Assembly (NCBI RefSeq): GCF_001038505.1
Contig: NZ_LDPY01000001.1
Span: 3,658,001-3,722,000, forward strand
Reading direction: 5' to 3'
DNA: 64,000 nucleotides
DNA from: Puniceibacterium sp. IMCC21224
GTDB lineage: Bacteria; Pseudomonadota; Alphaproteobacteria; Rhodobacterales; Rhodobacteraceae
This document shows positions 28,775 through 37,573 of the stretch, one piece after another. The notes below the pieces were generated by a model. That model ran no database searches, was not told the origin of the DNA, and worked only from the letters and a program-made list of their open reading frames with translations. Position numbers and translations under genes: made by a program. Position 1 is the first letter of the stretch. Each line of letters starts with the position of its first letter.

Positions 28775-29890
28775 CTATTTCAGCACGCCGGTCTGATAGA
28801 GCCGCACCTTCAGCCCGCCATGCGGCACCACTGGTCCCACCGGTTTGAACGGCAGACCAGTGGCGCGAGCGAACCCGGTCTCGGTCGTGACAATCCCGAC
28901 GCGCCAGCCCTTAAACCCTTCTTTCAGGCGCTGGCCCAGCGTCGCGTAAACAGCGTAAAGCAGTGCCTTGTTGCCGATCCGCGCCCCGTAAGGCGGATTG
29001 ACGATCACCAGGCCGGGCGGCCCCTCGGGACGTTCCAGTTCGGCCACCGCCCCTTGCTGAAAGACCGTCCAGTCCTTCACACCGGCACGTTCCGCATTCT
29101 CACCGCTCATACGGATGGCGCCGTCGTCGCGGTCTGATCCGCGAAACGTCACCGAAGGAGTCTGCGAGACGTCCACCCCACGCATCGCAGTCCATGCCTC
29201 GGCGTCGAAGCTCGCCAATTGCTCAAAGGCGAACTCGCGCGAGCGACCGGGCATCAGCCCCGCGGCCCATTCCGCGGCCTCGATGACAAACGTCCCCGAT
29301 CCGCACATCGGATCCAGCACCGGTTCGCGCCCGTCATAGCCGCACTGGCGCAGAAACAGCGCCGCATAGGTTTCCCGCATCGGCGCCTTGCCCACGGCAG
29401 GTTTGTGACCGCGTTTGTGCAGCGGCGCCCCCGAGGTATCGAGGCTGAAGGTCACCAGATCATCTGCGATCCGCACACGCAGACCCAACGCCGCCTGCGG
29501 CGTCACTGTCACGCCCAGTTCCTCGCGCAGCGCCGTCTCGATACGCTGCGTGGCAGCCCCGGCGTGGTAGATCCGCGAGGCGTGGCAGGTTGTCTCGACC
29601 TTGACCGGAACGTCAGCGCGCAAAACCTCGGGCCATGGAAACTTCCGCGACCTCTTGTCTAGCTGCGCCAGATGCATCGCCCGAAAACTGCCGACCCGCG
29701 CCAGCACCCGGTCAGCGCCCCGCAGCGACAGATTGGCACGCCAGACCTCGGGCCAGCCCCCACGCAGAGTGACGCCGCCGGGAACCACTTCGGCCCCATC
29801 AAAGCCGACTTCGGACGCCTCGGCGCGCAGCGCAGGTTCCAGCCCCGGGGCTGTTTGCAGGAATATCTCGAATGGGTCGGTGTTGCTCAT
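28775..29890 (-). CDS. THUMP-domain RNA N2-guanine methyltransferase (RlmL/YcbY-like)
   Basis: A 371-residue class I SAM-dependent methyltransferase. An N-terminal ferredoxin-like/THUMP region (about 1-150, starting MSNTDPFEIFLQTAPGLE) precedes the catalytic domain with DPMCGSGTFVIEAA (SAM loop) and the NPPYG motif IVNPPYGARIG. This matches the UPF0020 group, which methylates guanine N2 in 23S rRNA (RlmL N-half) or tRNA. ATG 29890 is chosen over an upstream open-frame start because MSNTDPFEIF is the family beginning. It is shorter than E. coli RlmL because the RlmK half is absent. Confidence 0.88.
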   Translation of the reverse strand: MSNTDPFEIFLQTAPGLEPALRAEASEVGFDGAEVVPGGVTLRGGWPEVWRANLSLRGADRVLARVGSFRAMHLAQLDKRSRKFPWPEVLRADVPVKVETTCHASRIYHAGAATQRIETALREELGVTVTPQAALGLRVRIADDLVTFSLDTSGAPLHKRGHKPAVGKAPMRETYAALFLRQCGYDGREPVLDPMCGSGTFVIEAAEWAAGLMPGRSREFAFEQLASFDAEAWTAMRGVDVSQTPSVTFRGSDRDDGAIRMSGENAERAGVKDWTVFQQGAVAELERPEGPPGLVIVNPPYGARIGNKALLYAVYATLGQRLKEGFKGWRVGIVTTETGFARATGLPFKPVGPVVPHGGLKVRLYQTGVLK

Positions 29891-30118
29891 ACCGCCTGCA
29901 TAGCGGCGAATGTTTGCGACGACGAGGTCAATTGCACCCGCATCAGGCTTAACGCGAGCGGATTGGTCACACCATCGCCCGCAACTGGGCACACAGACGG
30001 CAATCCTTGGCCTAGGCCAACCGGACAGCGGTTGAATACCCTGGCCGCGCCGTCAGATTTCAAACCGGATCACCGCTGACACCTGTTGCATCTGCGTCGC
30101 CGACATACTAAATGCAGT

Positions 30119-30218
30119 TCCGAGAGGTTGGCGCGGGCGAGCGCCTCGCCAACCCGGTCAGGTCCGGAAGGAAGCAGCCGTAACGAGCCCCGCTTGGGTC
30201 GTTGTCCAGCCTCTCACC
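30119..30218 (+). ncRNA. ffs: Signal recognition particle RNA (4.5S-type)
   Basis: The conserved SRP domain IV core GGTCAGGTCCGGAAGGAAGC and the following AGCCGTAACGAG are exact. The outer ends pair GAGAGG (30122-30127) with CCTCTC (30210-30215), and the inner GTTGG and CCAGC also pair, giving a single long hairpin of about 100 nt as in the bacterial small SRP RNA. It binds Ffh for co-translational membrane targeting. A possible -10 (TACTAA) lies at 30106-30111. Exact ends are estimated. Confidence 0.95.
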
Positions 30219-30578
30219 TTTCTTCGATCTGTTCATCCAAGATCAGGGCGGCTCTGGTGTGTCGGAGTCTGAGCCATAGCCCATCTGAACGTCGGCGGGA
30301 CGATGCCAAACAGCGAAGCTCTTGATTGGCGTGGCGCGCTCCTGCTTGGAACTCAACACTTCGATGGCCTGCCTCATAGATTTTCAGAATTTTAGTCGAC
30401 GGCGGGAATGCGGATACCGGGAATATCGACCAATCCGGGTCATCAGGTTGGGGCCGTCTGGGTCATGCGGTTCGTCGCCGCGACTGTCGCCAATCCATCT
30501 TTCGATAAAATGAACGCGGCCCCGCATGTTCTGCAGAGCCACGCCAAATTCTGAAACGATCCGTGTAAGCCGGGTCTG
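30219..30578. other. Gene-free stretch between ffs and the ABC transporter operon
   Basis: 360 bp without a convincing coding frame; the short open frames here lack family resemblance and ribosome-binding sites. I see no repeat, tRNA or clear terminator hairpin. It may hold the ffs 3' end signals and degenerate sequence. Confidence 0.5.
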
Positions 30579-31766
30579 TCAGCCCGGGCTCATCCCGCGC
30601 AGCCGCTCCGAGCGGCGGCGCAACATCTCGACCAGCGTCAGCAGCAGGATCGAAATGCCGACCAGAATCGTTGCCGCTGCCAGAATCGTCGGGCTGATCT
30701 GTTCGCGCAGGCCGGTGAACATCTGCCAAGGCAATGTCTGCAATTCGGCTGAACCGATGAACAACACCACCACAACTTCGTCGAATGAGGTGATAAAGGC
30801 AAAAAGTGCGCCCGAGATCACGCCGGGCAGGATCAGAGGCATCTGCACCCGGAAGAAGGTCGTGATCGGGTTCGCCCCCATGTTGGCTGCCGCCCGCGTC
30901 AGTGATTTATCAAAGCCGACCAGCGTGGCCGTGACCGTGATGATCACAAACGGGATGCCCAGCACGGCATGGGCCAGAACGACGCCCCAATAGGTGCCGA
31001 CGATACCGATCTTGGAGTAAAAGAAATACATCCCGGTAGCAGAAATGATCAGCGGCACAATCATCGGTGAAATCAGGATCGCCATGATCACGCGCCGCCC
31101 GGGCACGTGGCTCTGACTCAGGCCGATGGCGGCTAATGTCCCCAGCGTGACCGACAGGAAGGTCGCCACCGGCGCGATCCGCAGCGAGTTCCAGACCGCG
31201 TTGGTCCATTCGGTGTTGGTCAGGAAGTCGCGGTAATGCTTGAGCGAATAACCCGCCGGATCGAACCGCAGCATCTCGGGCGTGAAGGTAAAGAAGTCCT
31301 GAGCGTTGAAGCTGAGCGGCATGACCACGATGATCGGCGTGATCAGGAAAACAAAGATCGCGCCGCAGATCACCCGGAAGGCATAATGCCAAAGCACCTG
31401 CCCTGCGGTGAGATAGGGAACAAGATGCGCGCGATAGCGCCCCTCACCGATCCAATAGATGAACCAGCCAAAGAACCAGCCAAAGAGCCCGCCGAGGACC
31501 AGTCCCGGCGCCCCGCCCAGCAACAGGCCCAGCACAGCAAAGGCCGCGATCAGACCGTAGCGGACCGGTTTCTCAAGCTCCGGCGCCAGTACCTGCATAG
31601 CGACAAAGGCCAGCCCGGCCAGCAGCGCGGCACCAATCACGATGCCCAGCAGGCCAGACCCCTGCGCCGTGCCGACAAAGAGCCCGGCAAAGGCACCCGC
31701 GGCCGCAACCACAGGCAGGGTGAAGTTCAGAGGTTTCTTTTCGATCTGTGTAAGAATGGCTGCCAT
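30579..31766 (-). CDS. Polyamine-type ABC transporter permease (PotC-like) with extra N-terminal membrane helices
   Basis: A 395-residue permease. The C-terminal ~260 residues are a standard PotC/PotI unit with the EAA loop RAAANMGANPITTFFRVQMPLI near 300-320. Before it come about 120 residues with four additional hydrophobic stretches, two of them glycine-rich (FGWFFGWFIYWIGEG), which normal PotC proteins (about 265 residues) lack. It is the last gene of the minus-strand operon ATPase, binding protein, PotB-like, PotC-like; the gap to the PotB-like gene is 5 bp. Substrate probably an amine or a compatible-solute derivative (inferred from neighbours). Confidence 0.88.
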   Translation of the reverse strand: MAAILTQIEKKPLNFTLPVVAAAGAFAGLFVGTAQGSGLLGIVIGAALLAGLAFVAMQVLAPELEKPVRYGLIAAFAVLGLLLGGAPGLVLGGLFGWFFGWFIYWIGEGRYRAHLVPYLTAGQVLWHYAFRVICGAIFVFLITPIIVVMPLSFNAQDFFTFTPEMLRFDPAGYSLKHYRDFLTNTEWTNAVWNSLRIAPVATFLSVTLGTLAAIGLSQSHVPGRRVIMAILISPMIVPLIISATGMYFFYSKIGIVGTYWGVVLAHAVLGIPFVIITVTATLVGFDKSLTRAAANMGANPITTFFRVQMPLILPGVISGALFAFITSFDEVVVVLFIGSAELQTLPWQMFTGLREQISPTILAAATILVGISILLLTLVEMLRRRSERLRGMSPG

Positions 31767-31771
31767 GTCTG

Positions 31772-33454
31772 TTATCCCAACTTCACGTTGTCGATGCCGA
31801 CAATCTTGTCATAGGCCCAGTAGAGCAGCAGCACCGCCGCCAACAGGATCGTGCCGAGCGCGGCCGCCAGACCCCAATTCAGGCTTGATGAGATGTGATA
31901 GGCGATCCGGTTCGAGATGAATGTTCCGGTCGTGCCGCCGACGATCTCGGGTGTGATATAGTAGCCAATCGACAGGATGAAGACGAGGATCGACCCCGCG
32001 CCAATCCCCGGCACCGATTGCGGAAAATACACCCGCCAAAACGCGGTCCAGTTGGTGGCACCCATGGATTTCGCCGCGCGCAGATAGGTCGGCGGGATCG
32101 TCTGCATCACCGAATAGAGCGGCAGGATCATGAATGGCAGAAGGATATGCGTCATCGCGACAATCGTGCCAAACTGGTTGTTGATCATCACCAGTCGGTC
32201 GCCATCGGACACCAGACCCAGCCAGACCAGCGTGTCGTTGATCACACCCTGCTGTTGCAGCATCACCTTCCACGCAGACGTACGCACCAGCAGCGAGGTC
32301 CAGAATGGTAGCAGCACAAGGATCATCAGCAGGTTCGCGGTGCGGGACGGCAGGTTCGCCAATATCCACGCCACCGGATAACCCAGTGCGATACAGCTTA
32401 GCGTGATTACCATCGACATGAACAGCGTGCGCTTGAACAGCAGGCCGTAGATCCGTTCGTTGTCGTCCCGCATGGCCGGACCTTCGGGCGTTTTCTGCAT
32501 GTCGACGGCATTCAGAAAATAGCCGTTGGTGTAATTCGGACTGTAGGTCTTGATCGTCTGCCAGACCTCGTGATCGGCCCAATCTTCGTCAATTTCGCTA
32601 AACCCTTCCTGAAAGGTGACACTGTCGAAATCCGCCACCGCAGCATCCGCCGTCTTAAGCATGTCGGCATGCGGACCACTATAGCCAGACACATCCTGCG
32701 CCATCAGATCCTGATACAGCGCGGTCTGCACCGTCCCCCAGGGTTTCGTCTTGATCGGGCTTTTCTCATCCTCGACCTGTGTGAAACGGGCAAAGTTCTG
32801 ATAGGCGACCGAGGTGCGGGGCAAAAGATCATCCATGCCATCGCTCAGGACAAAGCGCGGCAGCTTGCCGTCAGCCTTGGTCCATGCCGCTTGTTCGGTG
32901 AGCCATTCGGGATCGCCCATCAGTTCGGCCCAAGGCTGCGCCTTGTCCCAATCCTTGTTCAGATCCTCGAACTGGTCGAGGTAGACATCGCTGATGTCAT
33001 CCAGCCCGCGCCCAGATTGGCGAAACAGCGACGACAGGCCAGTCTGCTCGTAATTGAGCCGACTGCCGAGACGTGTGTGCAGCTTGGCCTCGGCGGCCAG
33101 CGACATGTCGTAAAACAGGGCCTCATAGACCGCTTCGGGCGGGAGGTTGCCGGTGGTCGCGTCCCAATCCGCCAGCGCCTCGGTTGTGCGGGGCAGCGTG
33201 TCAGACACAATCTGGTTTTCAACCGAGCGAAACAGCATGTCAGCAATCGGCGCAACAAAGGTGATCACGACAAACAACAGCAAGGGAGCAACCAAACCAA
33301 GGGCACGCAACTTTTGACGTCGCAGCGCACGGCTCAGGCTTTTCTTGAGCGGCGTGCCGTCTGCCGCCAGCATCAATTCGGGCCGTGCATCCGCAGATTT
33401 GTTGGCCGAAGATGCGCTGTTTGGAACCGGCCCGTCCTGTGTCGTCTCGCTCAT
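31772..33454 (-). CDS. Polyamine-type ABC transporter permease (PotB-like) with large periplasmic insertion
   Basis: A 560-residue permease, twice the length of PotB. A first hydrophobic helix (VAPLLLFVVITFVAPIADMLF near 35-58) is followed by about 285 hydrophilic, acidic residues before the remaining helices resume at FKRTLFMSMVITLSC. The EAA loop AAKSMGATNWTAFWRVYFPQSV near 465-485 is normal. By topology the insertion should lie in the periplasm, between TM1 and TM2, where it could touch the binding protein. Third gene of the operon; a terminator hairpin separates it from the binding-protein gene. Confidence 0.88.
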   Translation of the reverse strand: MSETTQDGPVPNSASSANKSADARPELMLAADGTPLKKSLSRALRRQKLRALGLVAPLLLFVVITFVAPIADMLFRSVENQIVSDTLPRTTEALADWDATTGNLPPEAVYEALFYDMSLAAEAKLHTRLGSRLNYEQTGLSSLFRQSGRGLDDISDVYLDQFEDLNKDWDKAQPWAELMGDPEWLTEQAAWTKADGKLPRFVLSDGMDDLLPRTSVAYQNFARFTQVEDEKSPIKTKPWGTVQTALYQDLMAQDVSGYSGPHADMLKTADAAVADFDSVTFQEGFSEIDEDWADHEVWQTIKTYSPNYTNGYFLNAVDMQKTPEGPAMRDDNERIYGLLFKRTLFMSMVITLSCIALGYPVAWILANLPSRTANLLMILVLLPFWTSLLVRTSAWKVMLQQQGVINDTLVWLGLVSDGDRLVMINNQFGTIVAMTHILLPFMILPLYSVMQTIPPTYLRAAKSMGATNWTAFWRVYFPQSVPGIGAGSILVFILSIGYYITPEIVGGTTGTFISNRIAYHISSSLNWGLAAALGTILLAAVLLLYWAYDKIVGIDNVKLG

Positions 33455-33501
33455 GCCATCATTCCCCGTTCCGGTCTTGTTATCAAAGTGCCAAACGAAT
33501 G

Positions 33502-33535
33502 AAAAAACGGGGAAGGGCCGTTTTGGCCCCTCCCC
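33502..33535 (-). terminator. Intrinsic terminator/attenuator between binding protein and permease genes
   Basis: On the minus strand, an 11-bp stem (GGGGAGGGGCC / GGCCCTTCCCC with one G-T pair), loop AAAAC, is followed by GTTTTTT. It starts 12 bp after the binding-protein stop and lies before the PotB-like gene. It would end most transcripts after the binding-protein gene, making that protein more abundant than the permeases, a known layout for ABC operons. Confidence 0.85.
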
Positions 33536-33547
33536 TCATTTTCCGTC

Positions 33548-34651
33548 TTACTGAGCGAGCCAGGACTGGAATTTCGCGTCGATATCGTCGCGATAATCAG
33601 CCCAGAACTCGTAGTTGTAGAGGAAGGTGTTTGCAGCGTTTGCCGGATCGGTCGGCATGTGCATTTTCATGTCCTCGGGCACCAGCGGCGCGGAAGACGC
33701 GCGGGCCGGACCGTACGAGATGTACTTGGCCTGATCCGCCAGACGCTGGGTGTCGGTGGCGAACATCAAAAAGTCCTTTACGCGGGCAAGACGATCCTCG
33801 GGCAGACCGGCGGGAATGATCCAACCGTCAAGGTCGAACACCTGTGCGTCCCACATCATGCCAACGGGCTGCTTCTGATCAACAATGACGCTGAACAGAC
33901 GACCGTTATAGGTCGAACCCATAAAGATTTCGCCATCGGCCAGCAGCTGGGGCGTATCGGCACCGGCGGACCACCAGATCACTTCATCCTTGATGGTGCC
34001 AAGTTTCGCCAGAGCCTGGTCCTGACCTTCGTCGGTTTCCAGAACGTCATAGACGTCCGCCTTGGCCACGCCGTCACAAAGCAGCGCCCATTCCATGTTG
34101 TTGATCGGACGCTTTTCCAGCGCGCGCTTGCCCGGATATTTTTCCAGATCGAACACGTCGCAGATCTGGCTCGGCGCTTCGACGCCTTCGGGAACCATGT
34201 CGGTGCGATAGCCGAATGTGGTCGAATACACGATCTGCGGGATATAGCAGTCGGACACGATCAGGTCGCCAAAGTCGTCCGACGCGCTGGTGCCATCGGG
34301 GGCTGCGGCCAGCAGTTCATCGGGATCATATTCCATCGCCAGACCTTCGTCGCACAGACGAATGGCGTCCGCCGCTACGACGTCCACAAGATCCCAAGTG
34401 ACATTGCCGGCTTCGTTCATGGCGCGCAGCTTGGCGACGGCCTCGGCCGAGGATTCATCCCAGGTCGAGCTGACCTCGGGGTGCATCTCAAGGTACGGCT
34501 CGACATAGGCCTTTTGCTGGCTGTCCTGATAGGCGCCACCCCAGCTAACCAGGGTCATGCTGTCCGACATGCCGTGGGCTGCGGCAAACGCAATCGTGCC
34601 GGTTGCCACGGTCAATGCCGTTGTCGCCATCATTGTCTTGCTGAATTTCAT
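33548..34651 (-). CDS. PotD-like ABC transporter substrate-binding protein
   Basis: A 367-residue periplasmic protein starting MKFSKTMMATTALTVATGT with a signal peptide ending about AFAAAHG. MTLVSWGGAYQDSQQKAYVEPYL is the first strand-helix of the SBP_bac_8/PotD type, and WDLVDVVAADAIRLCDEGL and GWIIPAGLPE follow. It binds a small cationic or zwitterionic solute. ATG 34651 is preferred; the longer open frame adds 47 residues before the leader. Second gene of the operon, 124 bp after the ATPase gene. Confidence 0.92.
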   Translation of the reverse strand: MKFSKTMMATTALTVATGTIAFAAAHGMSDSMTLVSWGGAYQDSQQKAYVEPYLEMHPEVSSTWDESSAEAVAKLRAMNEAGNVTWDLVDVVAADAIRLCDEGLAMEYDPDELLAAAPDGTSASDDFGDLIVSDCYIPQIVYSTTFGYRTDMVPEGVEAPSQICDVFDLEKYPGKRALEKRPINNMEWALLCDGVAKADVYDVLETDEGQDQALAKLGTIKDEVIWWSAGADTPQLLADGEIFMGSTYNGRLFSVIVDQKQPVGMMWDAQVFDLDGWIIPAGLPEDRLARVKDFLMFATDTQRLADQAKYISYGPARASSAPLVPEDMKMHMPTDPANAANTFLYNYEFWADYRDDIDAKFQSWLAQ

Positions 34652-34667
34652 TGTATTCTCCCTAGAA

Positions 34668-34704
34668 TAGCCCGTGTGCACGTTGGGGTCCGCATGACGG
34701 GCTA
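34668..34704. repeat. Inverted repeat in the leader of the binding-protein gene
   Basis: TAGCCCGT (34668-34675) and ACGGGCTA (34697-34704) form an 8-bp stem with a 21-base loop, 17 bases upstream of the binding-protein ATG on the minus strand. It could be a leader structure or the target of a regulator; no function is established. Confidence 0.35.
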
Positions 34705-34775
34705 GCACGACCGGACCCTTGTTCACCGCCGGGCAGGGCGTTTCACCCCGACCCGAACGATATTCGGTTGTTACG

Positions 34776-35882
34776 TTATGCCGACGGCGCATCCAGCGCG
34801 CGGCAATCCTCGGGCAGCCAGCCGATCTTGATCTTTTCGCCCGGTGTCAGCCGCACCTGATCGGCACGGTTGCGCGTCTTGACGACAAAATCGTCCTTGC
34901 CCGCCACCTTGAGGCGCGTGCGGAACACGTCGCCCATATAGATGAATTCAAGAACCTCGGCTTCGAGTGTATGCGCATCGGGGCCCAATTCAGGATTGAA
35001 CTCAACCCGCTCGGGGCGGATCGACACGCGGGTGCGCTCGCCCTTTTCGGTGACGTTGACCGGGATCGCGTCGATCAGTTCACCGCCATCCAGACGCACG
35101 GTACAGCGACCGCCTGCAATCGTTTCGACCCGGCCCTCGAGCGTGTTGTTCTCGCCAATGAACTGCGCGACAAAGCTGTTTTTCGGCTTTTCGTACAGCT
35201 CGGCCGGCGGGGCCAGCTGTTGAATGCGGCCATCCTCGAACACCGCGACGCGATCCGACATGGTCAGCGCCTCGGTCTGATCGTGGGTCACATAGACCAC
35301 GGTGATGCCCAGATCATCCGCGATCCGCTTGATCTCGAACTGCATATGTTCGCGCAGCTGCTTGTCCAGCGCGCCCAGGGGTTCGTCCATCAGAACCAGC
35401 TCGGCCTCGAACACCAGCGCGCGGGCCAATGCGATCCGCTGCTGCTGCCCGCCCGACAATTGTGCCGGACGGCGGCCGCCAAAGGCGCCCATCTGCACCA
35501 TGTCCAGCGCGCGCTTGACCTTGGCCTCGCGGTCGGACTTGCCCATCTTGCGCACCTCGAGCGGGAAGCTGAGGTTTTCGGCCACCGTCATATGAGGAAA
35601 CAGCGCGTAGTTCTGGAACACCATGCCGATGCCGCGTTTGTGCGGCGGGATGTTGTTGATACTGACGCCGCCCAACTTGATCTCGCCATGGGTGGCAGTT
35701 TCAAATCCGGCCAGCATCATCAGGCAGGTCGTCTTGCCCGACCCCGACGGACCAAGCATGGTCAGAAACTCGCCCCGCGGCAGGCTCAGGTTCAGATCTT
35801 TGACGACAAGGTTTTCGCCATCATAGCTTTTCTGCACACGTTCGAAGGCCACGAACGCATCGTTCTTTGCCAAATCAGCCAA
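34776..35882 (-). CDS. PotA-like ABC transporter ATP-binding protein
   Basis: A 368-residue ATPase. Walker A GPSGSGKTT near 43-51, the signature LSGGQQQRIALARAL, Walker B LVLMDEPLGALD and the H-loop VTHDQTEALT are all intact. The C-terminal TOBE-like domain (from about 240) includes VSIRPERVEFNP. The start is TTG 35882, with GGGAG 7 bases upstream; no ATG is available in frame at the right place. First gene of the operon, transcribed away from the DoeA-like gene across a 457-bp shared control region. Confidence 0.93.
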   Translation of the reverse strand: MADLAKNDAFVAFERVQKSYDGENLVVKDLNLSLPRGEFLTMLGPSGSGKTTCLMMLAGFETATHGEIKLGGVSINNIPPHKRGIGMVFQNYALFPHMTVAENLSFPLEVRKMGKSDREAKVKRALDMVQMGAFGGRRPAQLSGGQQQRIALARALVFEAELVLMDEPLGALDKQLREHMQFEIKRIADDLGITVVYVTHDQTEALTMSDRVAVFEDGRIQQLAPPAELYEKPKNSFVAQFIGENNTLEGRVETIAGGRCTVRLDGGELIDAIPVNVTEKGERTRVSIRPERVEFNPELGPDAHTLEAEVLEFIYMGDVFRTRLKVAGKDDFVVKTRNRADQVRLTPGEKIKIGWLPEDCRALDAPSA

Positions 35883-36171
35883 TCGCTGGCTCCCTGTTTT
35901 TGTCGCGGATTTGCTCCGCTGTCATCGTACTATAACTAAACCCCGTGACCGACCGTGTTGCAACTGCCTTGCGCAAATTCCCAAGGCTCTTGGGCAGATA
36001 CGGGAAAAACGACCAGAAATTCGCCATTATACGGGCAAAAACGCCGCCAAAATGGCAAATGCAGTCGATTCTCATACGCTCACCTTAGGGCAGGCAATAC
36101 GTCAGCGCCCTTAGATCCGGCGTTTTCTACAAAACAAGTCCAGATTCGCGGCAAATCCCCCTGGCATGACC

Positions 36172-36187
36172 AAGTTGTGCACAACTT
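36172..36187. promoter_or_regulatory. GntR/FadR-type operator, site 1
   Basis: AAGTTGTGCACAACTT is a perfect 16-bp palindrome with TTGT-GC-ACAA at its core (36175-36184), matching the tNGTNNACNa form of FadR-subfamily GntR operators. A FadR-type regulator gene lies at the end of the downstream operon (38731-39375). Confidence 0.7.
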
Positions 36188-36279
36188 TTGCCCGGTCGCC
36201 GCCCATACGTCTTATTTTTACGCCAAATTGCGCCAACAGCAGGAATGCGTCTCTCCATGTCGGTTTTGGCCGGGCGCAG

Positions 36280-36289
36280 TTGTACACAA
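36280..36289. promoter_or_regulatory. GntR/FadR-type operator, site 2
   Basis: TTGTACACAA carries the same TTGT-NN-ACAA arms as site 1. Its centre (36284.5) is 105 bp from that of site 1 (36179.5), i.e. ten helical turns, and 51 bp separate it from the DoeA-like start codon. Confidence 0.65.
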
Positions 36290-36339
36290 TCACGCATCCT
36301 CTGGGGTCAGAACGCCCCATGTGTGCAGGAATATCCCCC

Positions 36340-37536
36340 ATGCCAAATCATCGCTTCACCAAGGACCTGCCGTTTTCCGATGCGGAATATTGGCGCCGTC
36401 TGATCAAGACTCGGGCCGCAATGGCACAGCAGGGCCTGGACGCGCTGTGGGTTACTGACCCGTCAAACATGGCGTGGCTCACCGGCTATGACGGCTGGTC
36501 GTTCTATGTGCATCAGGGGGTGCTGGTTTTGCCGGACGCCGACCCGATCTGGTGGGGCCGCAATCAGGACAGCAACGGTGCGTTGCGTACCGTCTGGATG
36601 GATGACGACCGCGCGATTGGCTACGCTGACCACTTTGTTCAATCGACCGAACGCCACCCGATGCAGGATCTGGCGGGACGTATGGCCGATCTGGGTCTGG
36701 GCAAAGCCCGCATTGGGGTCGAACTGGACAATTACTATTTCTCGGCCAAGGCGTTCATGACCCTGCAGTCAGAACTGCCCCATGCCGCGCTGATCGACGT
36801 CACAGCATTGGTGAACTGGCAGCGCGGCATCAAATCCGAAGAAGAGCTGGTGTTCATGCGCCGCGCTGCCAAAATCTCGGAAAAGATCATCGCCGGGCTG
36901 ATAGAGCGGGTTGAACCTGGCGTCGCCAAGAATGCAATTGTGGCTGAAATCCAGCGCGATGCCATCCTTGGTGCTGATGGGCATTGGGGGGATTATGCCG
37001 CCATCGTGCCGCTGCTGCCCTCTGGTTCCGACGCCGCCGCGCCTCATCTCACCTGGGATGGGGAACCCTTCAAAACCGGCGAGGCAACATTTTTTGAAAT
37101 CAGTGGCTGCTATCGCCGCTACCATGTTCCGCTGTGCCGCACGATCCACCTGGGAAAGCCGTCAGACATCTTTGTGCGCGCCGAGGCCGCCCTGCTCGAA
37201 GGGCTTGAATCCGGGCTCGACGCCGCGCGCGCCGGCAATCGCGCCTGCGACATTGCCGTGGCACTGGCTGCGCCGCTGGAACGCGCTGGGATCGAACGCG
37301 GCGCCCGCTGCGGCTATCCCATCGGTCTGAGCTATCCGCCGGATTGGGGCGAACGCACCATCTCACTCCGGGCTGATGATGAAACCGTGCTTGAACCCGG
37401 CATGACGTTCCATTTCATGCCCGGGCTTTGGATGTCAGACTGGGGGCTAGAGATCACCGAATCGATTCTCATCACCGAAGATGGCCCGGCACAGACCTTC
37501 TGCGATGTCCCGCGCAACATGTTCATCAAACCCTGA
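36340..37536 (+). CDS. M24-family hydrolase, DoeA-like (ectoine hydrolase family)
   Basis: A 398-residue protein of the creatinase/aminopeptidase P fold. The N-terminal part reads VTDPSNMAWLTGYDGWSFYVHQGV, followed by GVELDNYYFSA and LVNWQRGIKSEEEL. The catalytic half has GDYAAIVPLLP-like (HWGDYAAIVPLLPSG), FFEISGCYRRYHVPLCRT, GYPIGLSYPPDWGER and the end GLEITESILIT. This set closely matches DoeA, which opens the ectoine ring to N-acetyl-diaminobutyrate. Metal ligands are not the classic M24 set, as in DoeA/creatinase. The real substrate may be ectoine or a related cyclic amidine or N-acyl compound. First gene of a three-gene operon with an M20 deacylase and GntR regulator. Confidence 0.85.
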   Translation: MPNHRFTKDLPFSDAEYWRRLIKTRAAMAQQGLDALWVTDPSNMAWLTGYDGWSFYVHQGVLVLPDADPIWWGRNQDSNGALRTVWMDDDRAIGYADHFVQSTERHPMQDLAGRMADLGLGKARIGVELDNYYFSAKAFMTLQSELPHAALIDVTALVNWQRGIKSEEELVFMRRAAKISEKIIAGLIERVEPGVAKNAIVAEIQRDAILGADGHWGDYAAIVPLLPSGSDAAAPHLTWDGEPFKTGEATFFEISGCYRRYHVPLCRTIHLGKPSDIFVRAEAALLEGLESGLDAARAGNRACDIAVALAAPLERAGIERGARCGYPIGLSYPPDWGERTISLRADDETVLEPGMTFHFMPGLWMSDWGLEITESILITEDGPAQTFCDVPRNMFIKP

Positions 37537-37573
37537 GGCATCCGCCCCTATCGCCCACAAGGAGCCCCGCATC

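Larger units (their letters stand above)
35883..36339. promoter_or_regulatory. Shared divergent control region of the transporter and hydrolase operons
   Basis: 457 bp between the TTG start of the ATPase gene and the ATG of the DoeA-like gene. No gene is visible. It holds the two GntR-type operators listed separately and must contain both promoters. TATAGT on the minus strand near 35930 is a possible -10 for the transporter side, but I found no well-spaced -35. Confidence 0.6.

Noticed and set aside
33659..34705. A 348-codon plus-strand frame opposite the binding-protein gene
   Set aside because: Antisense shadow; the minus-strand gene has a clear signal peptide and family motifs.
34719..35939. 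A 406-codon plus-strand frame opposite the ATPase gene
   Set aside because: Antisense shadow of a protein with intact Walker and signature motifs.
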